A program made the position numbers and the translations under genes. Below are positions 19,106 to 28,130 of a stretch of 64,000 nt of DNA, piece by piece. Under the pieces are notes generated by a model that worked only from the letters and a program-made list of their open reading frames with translations, was not told the DNA's origin and did no database searches. The stretch covers positions 62,001 to 126,000 of the forward strand of contig NZ_JACJRU010000010.1 of assembly GCF_014697425.1 (NCBI RefSeq), given 5' to 3'. Source of the DNA: Nostoc sp. FACHB-110 (GTDB taxonomy: Bacteria > Cyanobacteriota > Cyanobacteriia > Cyanobacteriales > Nostocaceae). Positions within the stretch are counted from its first letter, which is position 1. Each line of letters opens with the position of its first letter.

Positions 19106-19148
19106 AAGTTCTGATTTTAGAGCCAAGCAAGAGAGACAAGTCTTTTTA

Positions 19149-19169
19149 CTCAGCACTCAGCACTCAGCA
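19149..19169. repeat. Heptamer tandem repeat (CTCAGCA)3
   Basis: Three exact copies between the sigma factor and DUF1822 genes. It is the complement phase of the repeat at 16913. Confidence 0.85.
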
Positions 19170-19258
19170 CTTTACTGGAGATTTTGCCGCCTGTTCGGGG
19201 AAGAGAAGTTTCCCTGGTAGTGCCAAAACAAGCCCAACCTTTCCCCGGAGGAACCGCC

Positions 19259-20401
19259 ATGACTTTTACTTTTTCTGATTCTACAGAACTGATTTTAGAA
19301 ATTCCCGAAACTGCACAAGGTGATTTAGCCTTTTCTCATCCTAGTGCTGACTATCAAGCTTATTTAAATAAACTTTGCCTGAATGCTGTCTTACCTTGGT
19401 TACAGGAAGACTTTACACCACAGGCAAAGGTTTGGCCAACTAGCACTGCTTTAGCCAGTTTTTGGGAACTGGTCAATGGAACCGCTATTACAGTAGATGC
19501 AACGAGATTTATTTTGGTTCCCAGTGAAAGTATTGATTTGAGTGAGTTGCGTGTACCCCAGGAATGGGTAGATTTACCGAGTTGGCTAGGCGATTATTAT
19601 TTGGCGGTGCAAGTGGAACCAGATGCAGGTTATGTCAGGGTTTGGGGTTATTGCACCCATAGTCAAATTAAAAATAAAGGAAGTTATGACGCAGGCGATC
19701 GCACTTATTCTTTAGATGCTAGTGAGATAATTACTGATATTAGTGTTTTAGCTGTGGCGCGAGAATTTTGTACGGCAGAACCTACACGCGCTCCAGTTAC
19801 CGCAATTCCCACCCTACCGCAAGCCCAAGCTCACAATTTAATTGACCGCCTGGGAAAGTCCGAAGTCGTCACGCCTCGGTTAGCCATTCCGTTTCAACTT
19901 TGGGGCGGGTTAGTTGAACATGGCGGTTGGCGACAAAATTTATATGAAAAACGCATCGGACTACCCCAACAGCGTTCAGTTTTGGAATGGTTGCAAAGCG
20001 GTGTATCTCAACTTGCACAAAATATTGGTTGGGAACGCTGGAATTTAGAATTAAGTGCAGCAGCGCGGAGTGTCGAAGATAGACAAACCCAGGTAAATAT
20101 ATCACGACGACTAGCGATCGCCGGACAAATCTATGAACTAACAATTACACCCCAAGGCGAACCAGATGCACCCTATTGGCGGTTTGAGTTGCATAACGCC
20201 ACTGTGGGTGCAGTTATTCCTGAAGGTTTTAAACTGCGACTTCTCACAGAAGATTTGCAGCCTTTTCCTGATAACGAAGATATTGCCACAACTGCTATCG
20301 AACAACTTTATGTAGAAGTAGCCTTAGAACCAGGTGAAGGCATAGTTTGGGAAATTGAACCTTTTCCCGAAAATTGCGATCGTGAAATACTTAAATTTTA
20401 A
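19259..20401 (+). CDS. DUF1822 family protein
   Basis: About 380 residues of the DUF1822 family, restricted largely to cyanobacteria and without known function. Visible features are a predicted soluble N-terminal domain with WVDLPSWLGDYYLAVQV, the segment RVWGYCTHSQIKNKGSYDAGDRTYSLD, and a C-terminal domain with YELTITPQGEPDAPYWRFEL. The frame is open from 19184, but ATG 19259 has GGAGGAA eight bases upstream, which decides the start. It follows the sigma factor gene by 153 bp with a heptamer repeat between; a functional link is likely but unproved. No membrane segment is seen. Confidence 0.8.
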   Translation: MTFTFSDSTELILEIPETAQGDLAFSHPSADYQAYLNKLCLNAVLPWLQEDFTPQAKVWPTSTALASFWELVNGTAITVDATRFILVPSESIDLSELRVPQEWVDLPSWLGDYYLAVQVEPDAGYVRVWGYCTHSQIKNKGSYDAGDRTYSLDASEIITDISVLAVAREFCTAEPTRAPVTAIPTLPQAQAHNLIDRLGKSEVVTPRLAIPFQLWGGLVEHGGWRQNLYEKRIGLPQQRSVLEWLQSGVSQLAQNIGWERWNLELSAAARSVEDRQTQVNISRRLAIAGQIYELTITPQGEPDAPYWRFELHNATVGAVIPEGFKLRLLTEDLQPFPDNEDIATTAIEQLYVEVALEPGEGIVWEIEPFPENCDREILKF

Positions 20402-20472
20402 ACTTTTGTCTAGCTAGTTTGCAGGTAGTGTAGTAAATAGGATTTTATTTATCTCTCTGCCACTAACAAGCC

Positions 20473-20940
20473 ATGAAAAAACGAGACAAACAACAAATGC
20501 GAATATGGGCGATGTTGTGTCATCTTTCGGCTTTGTTATCATGGCTAGTGTTATTTGGGCTAGTTTTTATTGGTATTCCTTTATATTTGCCACTCAATAT
20601 TTTAATACCATTAGGCATTTGGCAACTTTACAAAACTAAATATCCTTGGATTGATTTTCAGGGTAGAGAATCTTTAAACTTTCAAATTTCCTTGACTTTA
20701 TATACTTTAGTAGTGATCGTGATTTCGTTGCTAATTGTCTTAGGTAGTTGTGGCGTTGCCATTACCACCAATGGCACTGTTAATGAAGTTAGTTCAGTTT
20801 TAGATGGTTTGCTATTGCTATGGATGTTTTTAATTATTGGATTACTTTTATTCCAATCATTTATAGTCAGTTTTGCCGCCATTAAAGCTTATCATGGAGA
20901 ACACTATCGCTATCCTTTCACTATGCGAATTATCAGATAA
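20473..20940 (+). CDS. DUF4870 membrane protein, copy 1
   Basis: A 155-residue small membrane protein of the DUF4870 (Tic20-like) type with about four helices. Family marks are WAMLCHLSALLSW, the IPLGIWQLYKTKYPWIDFQG turn and RESLNFQISLTLY. A close relative follows after 6 bp, so the two arose by tandem duplication and are probably cotranscribed. Function unknown. Confidence 0.8.
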   Translation: MKKRDKQQMRIWAMLCHLSALLSWLVLFGLVFIGIPLYLPLNILIPLGIWQLYKTKYPWIDFQGRESLNFQISLTLYTLVVIVISLLIVLGSCGVAITTNGTVNEVSSVLDGLLLLWMFLIIGLLLFQSFIVSFAAIKAYHGEHYRYPFTMRIIR

Positions 20941-20946
20941 TTATCC

Positions 20947-21420
20947 ATGAATAATAATATAGAACGCCCAGATAGGTTATGGGCAATGTTATCTCATCTA
21001 GCGGCTCTAATTTGGCTACCGATTTATCTAATTAGTGCCATCTTTTTGAATATTCCTCTTTATATTCCATTTATTAATATTTTATTACCCTTATATATTT
21101 GGCAGCGTTATAAAAATCGATATACTTGGGTAGATATTCATGGCAAAGAATCTGTAAATTTTCAACTGTCTATAACGCTCTATATAATTATTGCTATTAT
21201 TTGTTTATTATTAATATCTCCAATTTGTGGAATTGACTTCAGCAAAGTTGCCACCAATGATAGATTAGAAAAGTTTAAATTTGCCTATTTTTTGGGCACA
21301 GGTTATTTCCTGATTTTTGTTATATCTTTATACCAAACCCTATGTAGTATAACAGCAGCAATTCAAGCTTATAGAGGTAAAAACTATCGCTATTCCTCTA
21401 CAATCAGATTTTTGAAATAA
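20947..21420 (+). CDS. DUF4870 membrane protein, copy 2
   Basis: A 157-residue paralogue of the gene just upstream: LWAMLSHLAALIW, LPLYIWQRYKNRYTWVDIHG and KESVNFQLSITLY align with it, and both end in a Tyr-Arg-Tyr motif followed by TMRIIR or TIRFLK. About four membrane helices. The copies have diverged most in the central loop. Function unknown. Confidence 0.8.
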   Translation: MNNNIERPDRLWAMLSHLAALIWLPIYLISAIFLNIPLYIPFINILLPLYIWQRYKNRYTWVDIHGKESVNFQLSITLYIIIAIICLLLISPICGIDFSKVATNDRLEKFKFAYFLGTGYFLIFVISLYQTLCSITAAIQAYRGKNYRYSSTIRFLK

Positions 21421-21494
21421 AAAGTAGAGAAATAGCAATGCTAAGTCTCTACAGAGTCTCTTTGTATGATCATTAATGTGAATGATATAAATAT

Positions 21495-22157
21495 CTACAA
21501 TAACCCCCGATAGCGGATAAAAACTAAAACTACAGCCCATGACCCCAAGGCAACTTTGATTGCAACTAATATATTCAACAACGGGAGAATTCCTCCACTA
21601 ACAAGTGCGCCCATCTCTCCGTGTGGTAACTCCACTCCAGCTAGAGTTAACACTGCTAGGACAATAAAAACAAGAACCGAAATTTTCTCCCATGTAGCGG
21701 CGTGCCATCGCTGGTAAATTCCTTGCATCCACTCTGGTGACGAGGTAATCGCAATCAGCCCAATTGCTGTTCCGCCAGCAACTCCGGCAGCAAAACCACC
21801 GCCAGGGCTAAGATGTCCGCGAATAGCTAGTTCAATACTGACCAACGCGGCAATAGTCGCTCCCAAACGTGCTAGGACAATAGATGGTTGATCGGTAAAA
21901 CTATAAATTGTGGTAGAAGGCTTTTCATTGGCTAACAGAAAGTAGACACCCATGATAGCGATTGTAAATACCACTACTTCAAAAATAGTGTCATACAAAC
22001 GATTTCTGAGAATAATGACTGTGACTGCATTAGGTATACCACCATCTTTGACGATTGATTCCACAATCGAGAAATCCGGTAGCACTGCGGTTGAATTTGG
22101 TAAGATGAGCATTTTCACAAACAGTGCTATCCCTGCTGCAATGTAAATCCATTTCAT
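21495..22157 (-). CDS. mrpB: Mrp Na+/H+ antiporter subunit B
   Basis: A 220-residue membrane protein with the MnhB domain: RNRLYDTIFEVVVFTIAIMGVYFLL, then the LSPGGGFAAGVAGGTAIGL glycine-rich segment typical of MrpB, and about six helices. It is the last gene of the seven-gene operon transcribed leftward from 25447. Its start overlaps the stop of the preceding gene (ATGA at 22157-22154). Mrp complexes exchange cytoplasmic Na+ for protons and are homologous to membrane subunits of complex I. Confidence 0.9.
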   Translation of the reverse strand: MKWIYIAAGIALFVKMLILPNSTAVLPDFSIVESIVKDGGIPNAVTVIILRNRLYDTIFEVVVFTIAIMGVYFLLANEKPSTTIYSFTDQPSIVLARLGATIAALVSIELAIRGHLSPGGGFAAGVAGGTAIGLIAITSSPEWMQGIYQRWHAATWEKISVLVFIVLAVLTLAGVELPHGEMGALVSGGILPLLNILVAIKVALGSWAVVLVFIRYRGLL

Positions 22158-22774
22158 AAAGACCTCGGAGAAACCGTATCTGCTGTTGGAGAGGGAGAAA
22201 TATGCTCTTCACCTGAATTTGGTGTATTTATATAGTTAAGGATTGTTGCTGGTGATGTCAGTTCAGTTTGTAGAATTTCATAGATGCGTTTTACCCTAAT
22301 AGCGGTGTGATATTGTTGGTTTTCATCATTGCTTGTTGCATAATCTGACTCGATGTTTTCTCGTCTAACACAGATTGCATGGAGTTCTTTATCCATCAAC
22401 GCCTGTTGCAAGGCTTGGTTATTGGAGTAGGGAACTAGTTCTAGACGCATCTGGCGTTTGCCAAAAATTGTGCGTAATTCATCTAATAGTTGCCCAAAAT
22501 GCTGTTCTTCCTCTGCCTCGTTTTTGATGATGCCAAGACGCATCACCATTGATGAACGTACTGCTACTGCATAGAGGGTAATTGCCAGCATCGTACCTAC
22601 CAATGCTTCTGTTAGAGCAACATCTGGCGCGCCTAAAACTGCATATACCATTGCCGCAACTGCACCTAAGATGCCACGAATAACTAGCGCATTGTATGGA
22701 TTGACTTGAAATACCACCATACAAGCAGACAATGGCAGCAGCGCAATGATGATATACATATAGCTATCATTCAT
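22154..22774 (-). CDS. Mrp antiporter subunit A C-terminal-type protein (DUF4040)
   Basis: About 206 residues. The first 90 form helices with the MbhD/DUF4040 motif VIRGILGAVAAMVYAVLGAPDVALTEALVG, which in other bacteria is the C-terminal part of the large MrpA subunit. The rest is a soluble tail (KRQMRLELVPYSNNQALQQALMD and beyond) unlike classical MrpA. So this operon has only the tail of MrpA as a separate protein. The start is ATG 22774, with GAGGG just upstream and coupling to the mrpG stop, rather than a longer frame reaching 22810. Confidence 0.82.
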   Translation of the reverse strand: MNDSYMYIIIALLPLSACMVVFQVNPYNALVIRGILGAVAAMVYAVLGAPDVALTEALVGTMLAITLYAVAVRSSMVMRLGIIKNEAEEEQHFGQLLDELRTIFGKRQMRLELVPYSNNQALQQALMDKELHAICVRRENIESDYATSNDENQQYHTAIRVKRIYEILQTELTSPATILNYINTPNSGEEHISPSPTADTVSPRSL

Positions 22775-23045
22775 AATTACCCTCGCTACTAGAACAGTAA
22801 GCCAACACATACCCCAGCACTGTGTTCCAAATTGCTAGGGAGATGAGAGCCAGGATGAGTAGCGGCCATTCGCTGGGTATCTTCAATAACAACCCAATGA
22901 TGATGTTCATCGATCCCAGGGTATCAGCAACGGAAAGACTATGAAGCTTGAACAATAAAGATCGCTTGCCAAGTAAGGAAGGGGTTCCCCAAAACCAAAA
23001 GATGAGTCCTAGACCTATACAGACATAACTAAGAAAGTCAATCAT
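22767..23045 (-). CDS. mrpG: Mrp antiporter subunit G
   Basis: A 92-residue membrane protein of the MnhG/PhaG family with three helices; KLHSLSVADTLGSMNIIIGLLL is the family core. The start at 23045 overlaps the stop of mrpF, and its stop overlaps the start of the next gene, showing tight translational coupling. Confidence 0.88.
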   Translation of the reverse strand: MIDFLSYVCIGLGLIFWFWGTPSLLGKRSLLFKLHSLSVADTLGSMNIIIGLLLKIPSEWPLLILALISLAIWNTVLGYVLAYCSSSEGNYE

Positions 23046-23299
23046 ACTTCATTCAGACGTTTAATTATATTAGCCAGCAACATTAATCCAGCATTCCCCA
23101 CACTGAGAATGATGACTCCAACAACACCAATCATCCAATCATCACGTAAAACCGATACCACCAAGATTGTGATAGAAGTTTTGGTAGCAAAACTGGCAAA
23201 TGCCAACATTTTTTGCCAAATATCGTCATCTTGCCATGCTTCATACATGGGAATGAGCATTGCCAAAATCATGGCAATTAATACAAAGTTTAGAATCAT
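23042..23299 (-). CDS. mrpF: Mrp antiporter subunit F
   Basis: About 85 residues with three membrane helices, family MnhF/PhaF (VVSVLRDDWMIGVVGVIILSVGNAGLMLLA). The start is ATG 23299, supported by GGAGGAGAAAAGG directly upstream and by the ATGA overlap with the mrpE stop; a longer frame from 23338 would run into mrpE. Confidence 0.88.
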   Translation of the reverse strand: MILNFVLIAMILAMLIPMYEAWQDDDIWQKMLAFASFATKTSITILVVSVLRDDWMIGVVGVIILSVGNAGLMLLANIIKRLNEV

Positions 23300-23685
23300 C
23301 CTTTTCTCCTCCGGCGCACCCAATGTACTTCGTACCAACCTTTTTCGTGATATTTCAAGACAATGGTTTTAGGCGTAAAGGTAATCAAGAAGATATCCAG
23401 AAATATCAGCCCTGGTGTTCGACCTGGTTTCACTTGTTCCATTGTGATGTCTTCGTATTTATGCGGTCGGAGGATGATTTCAAATGCTTCAATGTAAGCT
23501 TTAGGAATTGCCACTATCACTTCACCCAACACACGCAGCCAATCTTTTAATGATCCTCTTGCTGTGTAGCCACCAGGCAATAAAAAAGCAATACCGACAC
23601 CAATAATGATATTTGCCACACTGAAATTGGCAGTGAGCAGAAACCAAATGACCAGTCGCAGTATGAGATTTAGATACCCAACCAT
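23296..23685 (-). CDS. mrpE: Mrp antiporter subunit E
   Basis: A 129-residue MnhE-family protein: two N-terminal helices (LILRLVIWFLLTANFSVANIIIGV) and a soluble part with KTIVLKYHEKGWYEVHWV. It overlaps mrpD by 16 bases and mrpF by 4. Confidence 0.88.
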   Translation of the reverse strand: MVGYLNLILRLVIWFLLTANFSVANIIIGVGIAFLLPGGYTARGSLKDWLRVLGEVIVAIPKAYIEAFEIILRPHKYEDITMEQVKPGRTPGLIFLDIFLITFTPKTIVLKYHEKGWYEVHWVRRRRKG

Positions 23686-25115
23686 GCAAATCCCTTCCAG
23701 AACAGCAGGACTAAAATTAGACTCATGACACCAATTAGATGATCAAATTGCTCAAGCACACGCGGCAGCTTGATGAGTGAATGTTTAAAGATGATCAAGT
23801 AAGCTACCCACCCGATAGCGATGGTTGCCAGGGGCTTAATGATATTTTCCAGACTATATGCTTCGTAATAAACAATATTAGCCAGAAACAGCCCACCAAT
23901 TAAGAGGATAATGGCAGCCCAAAAACCTGGCTTGACATTGATATTGTCGCTATTGCCGCCACGAGGCAGAAAGATGAATTTAGCAAAGGATATTGCGGTT
24001 CCCAAGGCGGCAATATTCATGGCGATCGCTTGCCAAGGTAACAGATTCTTGGATGTCAACACCTTTGCGCCAAAACCAGATAACAAGGGAAAGCCGGAAA
24101 TCGAGAAGCTAGCCATCACTAAAGCAATCCAAATTGGGGTAGCGATCGCTTGGTTTTGCAGTTCTTTGAAGTTGCGACTCGGCAATACCCCTGCGATTAA
24201 AAACAACGCAGATTTTACGAGTCCGTGGGTCAGGGCATAAAAACCACCCACAACCGGGGCAGCTAAGATAAACCCTAACTGCGAAACCGTATGAAATGCC
24301 AACATCCGCTTAGTATCTTTTTCAAAGACTGCATAAAACACCCCCAAAATTGCCGTACCTACGCCGAAGGTTCTCACTATCGGGTCAACCTCTGCCACCA
24401 TCAACGCACACCGCACTAACGGATAAACCCCAGCTTTGACCACAACTCCCGACAGCATCGCTGATACTGGCGTTTCTGATTCGGAGTGGGTCAGCGGCAA
24501 CCATAAACCCGATACAAAAATCCCTCCTTTTGTCAATAGTCCTAAAAAAATCAAGGCCAGTGCCTCTGGAGGTGCGACGCGCAAACCAGCAAAACTAAAT
24601 GAATGATGCGCTTGATATGCCAGCACCGCACCCACTAGATAAAACAGCATGGCGACGTTGCTGACAAACAAATAGCGTAAGCCAACCCAAATCGAGCGGT
24701 CAGTTCGAGGATAAGCAATCAACAAAAACGCGGCAATACCACTCACCTCTAAAGCCACGTATAAACTGATCAAATCTGAACAGACAAACGCGGCATTAAT
24801 ACTGCCATGCAAAATAATCAATTGTGAGTAAAAGAAGGCTCTTTTATCGCTGTACCAACAGTAGAGTATGACGGCTGTTGTTACCAACGCATTAGTTAAT
24901 ATAAAGTAGCCGCTAAGTTGATCAATTGTTAAGAGAACACCGAAATTATCGAGCAACTTTAGTGTTAGTGGCGGCTTGAAAAATAGCTGCAACGCATATC
25001 CTACCGAAGCAAAAGTCACACATAAAGCGAGATATTTATCAATTTTGGGAAGTAGATAAATAACGAACCCTAAAAAAAATGGTAGTGCCAGCCAGGCGAT
25101 CGTAATGGTAGTCAT
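23670..25115 (-). CDS. mrpD: Mrp antiporter subunit D
   Basis: A 481-residue, 13-14-helix protein of the proton-translocating family shared with complex I NuoL/M/N. The conserved helix with KSALFLIAGVLPSRNF and the GGIFVSGLWLPLTHSESETPVSAMLSGVVVKAGVYPLVRCALM region carry the key Lys residues of the channel. It overlaps mrpC by 4 bases. The large MrpA that usually partners MrpD is not encoded here. Confidence 0.92.
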   Translation of the reverse strand: MTTITIAWLALPFFLGFVIYLLPKIDKYLALCVTFASVGYALQLFFKPPLTLKLLDNFGVLLTIDQLSGYFILTNALVTTAVILYCWYSDKRAFFYSQLIILHGSINAAFVCSDLISLYVALEVSGIAAFLLIAYPRTDRSIWVGLRYLFVSNVAMLFYLVGAVLAYQAHHSFSFAGLRVAPPEALALIFLGLLTKGGIFVSGLWLPLTHSESETPVSAMLSGVVVKAGVYPLVRCALMVAEVDPIVRTFGVGTAILGVFYAVFEKDTKRMLAFHTVSQLGFILAAPVVGGFYALTHGLVKSALFLIAGVLPSRNFKELQNQAIATPIWIALVMASFSISGFPLLSGFGAKVLTSKNLLPWQAIAMNIAALGTAISFAKFIFLPRGGNSDNINVKPGFWAAIILLIGGLFLANIVYYEAYSLENIIKPLATIAIGWVAYLIIFKHSLIKLPRVLEQFDHLIGVMSLILVLLFWKGFAWLGI

Positions 25116-25447
25116 GGCGTATTGTTTTTCTCAATTTCGCTACTTTCTAACGTTGGATTATCTCGTGCCAATTTCATCACACCGACCAGCATTAAGGACT
25201 GAATCGAAAATCCGATGACAATCGCCGTTAATATGACAGCTTGGGGAACTGGGTCAGCGTATCTAATATCTTTGACGTTAGAAATAATTGGGGTAAACAA
25301 ACCATTTCTTGATGCAATTAGTACATAACAGGCGATAACCCCCGTACTCATAACATCCATAGAGATGATTTTCATAACGAGATTTTTTTTCAGAATGATA
25401 CCGAAAAATCCGCAGAATATTGTTGCAAATATACACGCTTCTAACAC
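25112..25447 (-). CDS. mrpC: Mrp antiporter subunit C
   Basis: A 111-residue NuoK-like protein with three helices (LEACIFATIFCGFFGIIL and VILTAIVIGFSIQSLMLVGVM). First gene of the Mrp operon. The start is GTG 25447, preceded by only a weak ribosome site; no ATG fits the family N-terminus. Confidence 0.85.
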   Translation of the reverse strand: MLEACIFATIFCGFFGIILKKNLVMKIISMDVMSTGVIACYVLIASRNGLFTPIISNVKDIRYADPVPQAVILTAIVIGFSIQSLMLVGVMKLARDNPTLESSEIEKNNTP

Positions 25448-25642
25448 AAGAATTACCTGTTGTATAAAGAGTAAGTGTAAAAGAGAAAATCAATGCCTCT
25501 CTTTTACCTAGTTTGTGTTTAAAGGTAGTGGATAAAATTAACTAGGTTGATTAAATTAACTTATTCTAAATACTCTTTTTTTACTGGCGATCGTTTAAAT
25601 GCAAAATTTAGCTTTATTAAAATGCCAGCTACTTTGAGCAAA

Positions 25643-25665
25643 TTTCATGGTTGTAAACCATGAAA
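25643..25665. ncRNA. Hairpin 1 of a candidate structured RNA
   Basis: Perfect 10-bp arms TTTCATGGTT and AACCATGAAA with a 3-base loop. It is the first of three hairpins that may be part of one small RNA. No expression evidence can be read from sequence. Confidence 0.3.
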
Positions 25666-25765
25666 AATTAGACGAAGAAAAATTTATTTTTGGCATGTAA
25701 ATTTACTCCAACTAAATCTCCCATAAAATGGGCTGAAGATAGAGATTGTTAAGAACTATTGATTA

Positions 25766-25794
25766 ATAAAACTTGCAGAAGTAACAAGTTTTAT
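25766..25794. ncRNA. Hairpin 2 of a candidate structured RNA
   Basis: Perfect 10-bp arms ATAAAACTTG and CAAGTTTTAT with a 9-base loop, between hairpins 1 and 3 of the same gap. Confidence 0.3.
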
Positions 25795-25912
25795 TTAACA
25801 TCGAATTTAATACGGTTATTAATAGCTTACAGCCTTGTATGTCAATATTGTTTATTAAAAATCTTCAAGATTTAATAAATATTAAATTATTTACATAGAT
25901 AAAATACTATAG

Positions 25913-25951
25913 TTATCGGCTAAGTTTAAATTCTTCAAACTTAGCCGATAA
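25913..25951 (+). terminator. Orphan 15-bp stem-loop, terminator-like
   Basis: Perfect 15-base arms (TTATCGGCTAAGTTT and its complement) with a 9-base loop, followed on the plus strand by AAATTTATTTTTTC. No coding gene ends nearby, so it may end an unannotated transcript. Confidence 0.5.
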
Positions 25952-26261
25952 AAATTTATTTTTTCTATAGTAACCATAAATGAGTTGTGTAGAAGGCACA
26001 TAGCGCTGGGTCTAGGACTTGTAAACAAATCCATTCACTATATTTTTATCTCTAATATTAAGTTCGGATGATATCTAATCATCCCCGAATCTATGCATAA
26101 AACCCAAAAATGCTTTCTCTACCCCTCTGCTCCCCTGCTCCCTCTGCGGTCTTCATGATAAGTCTTTAACCGAACACGATATTATTCCCTGCCCAGTTGT
26201 CACTTTTTGTTTATAGTCTTTCTATATATTAGATATAAAACAATACAGAGGGGAATTAACT

Positions 26262-27377
26262 ATGAGTCAGAATGTAGTTGGGGTGGCTGTAGTGGGGACT
26301 GGATTTGGTCAAAAAGTCCATATACCAGGGTTTAAAGCTCATCCACGAACGGAGGTGGTTGCTGTTTACCATCGAGATATTCATAAAGCCCAAGCAATTG
26401 CTGATGCTAATAATATTCCTCACGCTTGTGATAGTCTAGCTAATATTGTCAAATTACCAGAAGTACAAGCTGTTAGTATTTCTACACCACCATTTCTGCA
26501 CTATGAAATGGCAAAAACTGTATTACAAGCAGGCAAGCATTTATTATTAGAAAAACCCACAACGTTAAATGTAGCCGAAGCCAAAGAACTTGATCAATTA
26601 GCAACAGCAAATGGTGTAACTGCGGTTGTTGATTTTGAATTTCGCTTTGTTCCAGGATGGCAGTTATTTGCCCAATTATTAGCATCAGATTATGTCGGAA
26701 ATAAGCGTTTAATTAAAATTGACTGGTTGGGTTCTTCCCGCGCTGATACTTCTCGTCCGTGGAATTGGTATTCGTCTCAAGCACAAGGCGGTGGTGCATT
26801 GGGGTCTTTGGGTTCCCACGCGTTTGATTATATTTATTGGTTATTTGGGCCAGTCCGCAGATTAAGTGCTTATTTAAGTACAGCTATTTCTCATCGCCTT
26901 GACCCTAGTAGTGGCGTATTAAAGCCTGTAGAAACTGATGATAATTGTTTGCTGTCGTTAGAATTAGCTGATGGAACACCTTGTCAACTGAATATTAGTG
27001 CGGTGGTTCATGCGTCCCGAACTCATTGGGTAGAAGTGTATGGCGATCGCGCTACATTAGTTTTAGGCAGCGAAAATCAAAAAGACTATATCCACGGTTT
27101 TCGGGTTTGGGGTTCTCCAGTTGGTCAACCTTTAGCGGAAATTGAAATTCCACAGCAGTTAATGTTTACCCAAAACTTTGCTGATGGTCGCATTAGCGCA
27201 TTTTTGCGAGTAGTAGATCAATGGCTACAAGGAATTGACCAACAGCAGTCAATAGTCCCATCCTTGCGCGAAGGCGTTTATTCCCAGTTATTGATGGATT
27301 TATCTCATAAATCTCATGACACTAGGAGTTGGGTTGATGTCCCTAATTTGGATACTTATTTAGAAAATAAGGAGTAG
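26262..27377 (+). CDS. Gfo/Idh/MocA family oxidoreductase
   Basis: A 371-residue NAD(P)-dependent oxidoreductase. Residues 5-20 (GVAVVGTGFGQKVHIPGF) form the Rossmann nucleotide loop, LLLEKPTTLNVAEAKEL carries the conserved EKP motif with the catalytic Lys, and GGGALGSLGSHAFDYIYWLFG holds the usual GGxxxDxG/H-type active-site helix. The substrate, often a sugar or inositol derivative, cannot be told. GAGGGGAATT precedes ATG 26262. It is a distant paralogue of the biliverdin reductase gene at 14727. Confidence 0.88.
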   Translation: MSQNVVGVAVVGTGFGQKVHIPGFKAHPRTEVVAVYHRDIHKAQAIADANNIPHACDSLANIVKLPEVQAVSISTPPFLHYEMAKTVLQAGKHLLLEKPTTLNVAEAKELDQLATANGVTAVVDFEFRFVPGWQLFAQLLASDYVGNKRLIKIDWLGSSRADTSRPWNWYSSQAQGGGALGSLGSHAFDYIYWLFGPVRRLSAYLSTAISHRLDPSSGVLKPVETDDNCLLSLELADGTPCQLNISAVVHASRTHWVEVYGDRATLVLGSENQKDYIHGFRVWGSPVGQPLAEIEIPQQLMFTQNFADGRISAFLRVVDQWLQGIDQQQSIVPSLREGVYSQLLMDLSHKSHDTRSWVDVPNLDTYLENKE

Positions 27378-27460
27378 AGTTTAAGGTGTAAAGGTTTTGA
27401 ATACGTACACCCCTCTACCCTTACACCCCACACCTGTAAACCCTCAAAGTAATTGATACT

Positions 27461-27928
27461 TTAAAACACCACTGCTTTGGCTGTACCAAATAAAGGTGTA
27501 ACTTTGTAAGTCTGTCTTTGTCCTTGGTTCAATACTGGTATTGTCGAAAAACGGTTGACAGTGGTAATACCGTTAGTCACAATTTTGGCTTCATTGGTGT
27601 TTCCCAAGTTGACATCAGGGATAAGCAAGCTAAATGTTACAGAACCAGTATCTACAGTTTTATAGATAGTTACTGTCACTAATTGGCCAATTTCTGTATC
27701 TGTAGTTCGGATTTCGTCTCCAGAAAACTGCAATTTTTGTTGTTGGTCTTGATAGTTGAGCAGTGGCTTACCTACAAAGCTAGTTGTAGAATAAGTGACT
27801 TTAATCTCATGGTTTTGCAACTCATAAAGAGTTGGAACCTTGGCTATTTGGGCATGAGAAGACTGAACAGGTATGGCCGTCAATGCTACGCCGAGTGTTA
27901 AAGCAGAAACCAAAAGTTGTGCTTGCAT
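27461..27928 (-). CDS. Secreted protein of unknown function
   Basis: A 155-residue protein with a signal peptide cut near residue 26 (VQSSHAQ). The mature part is beta-rich and without Cys. I do not recognise it. It is transcribed convergently with the oxidoreductase gene and divergently from the histidine kinase gene. ATG 27928 gives the complete leader. Confidence 0.6.
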   Translation of the reverse strand: MQAQLLVSALTLGVALTAIPVQSSHAQIAKVPTLYELQNHEIKVTYSTTSFVGKPLLNYQDQQQKLQFSGDEIRTTDTEIGQLVTVTIYKTVDTGSVTFSLLIPDVNLGNTNEAKIVTNGITTVNRFSTIPVLNQGQRQTYKVTPLFGTAKAVVF

Positions 27929-28130
27929 ATTTCACACAAAAACTGTGAGTCGGGAAAATGTAATATTTGTAACTAATCCCTCAGGATTATAGCTTGAGAT
28001 CACACCGTTAAAACAAAAATACTTGACTGTGTAAAATTGCACGATCGCACCTGCTCAGGTTGTCTGTTGAAGTTGCTACACCTGTGATATTTCATTTATA
28101 TTTCTCCTGTAGAACCAGTAGCATAGTATT

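Larger units (their letters stand above)
25448..26261. other. Long structured intergenic region
   Basis: About 810 AT-rich bases upstream of the Mrp operon and of the oxidoreductase gene. Three perfect hairpins lie in order on it: 25643-25665, 25766-25794 and 25913-25951. No ORF is convincing. The third hairpin looks like a terminator although no gene precedes it. Confidence 0.6.
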
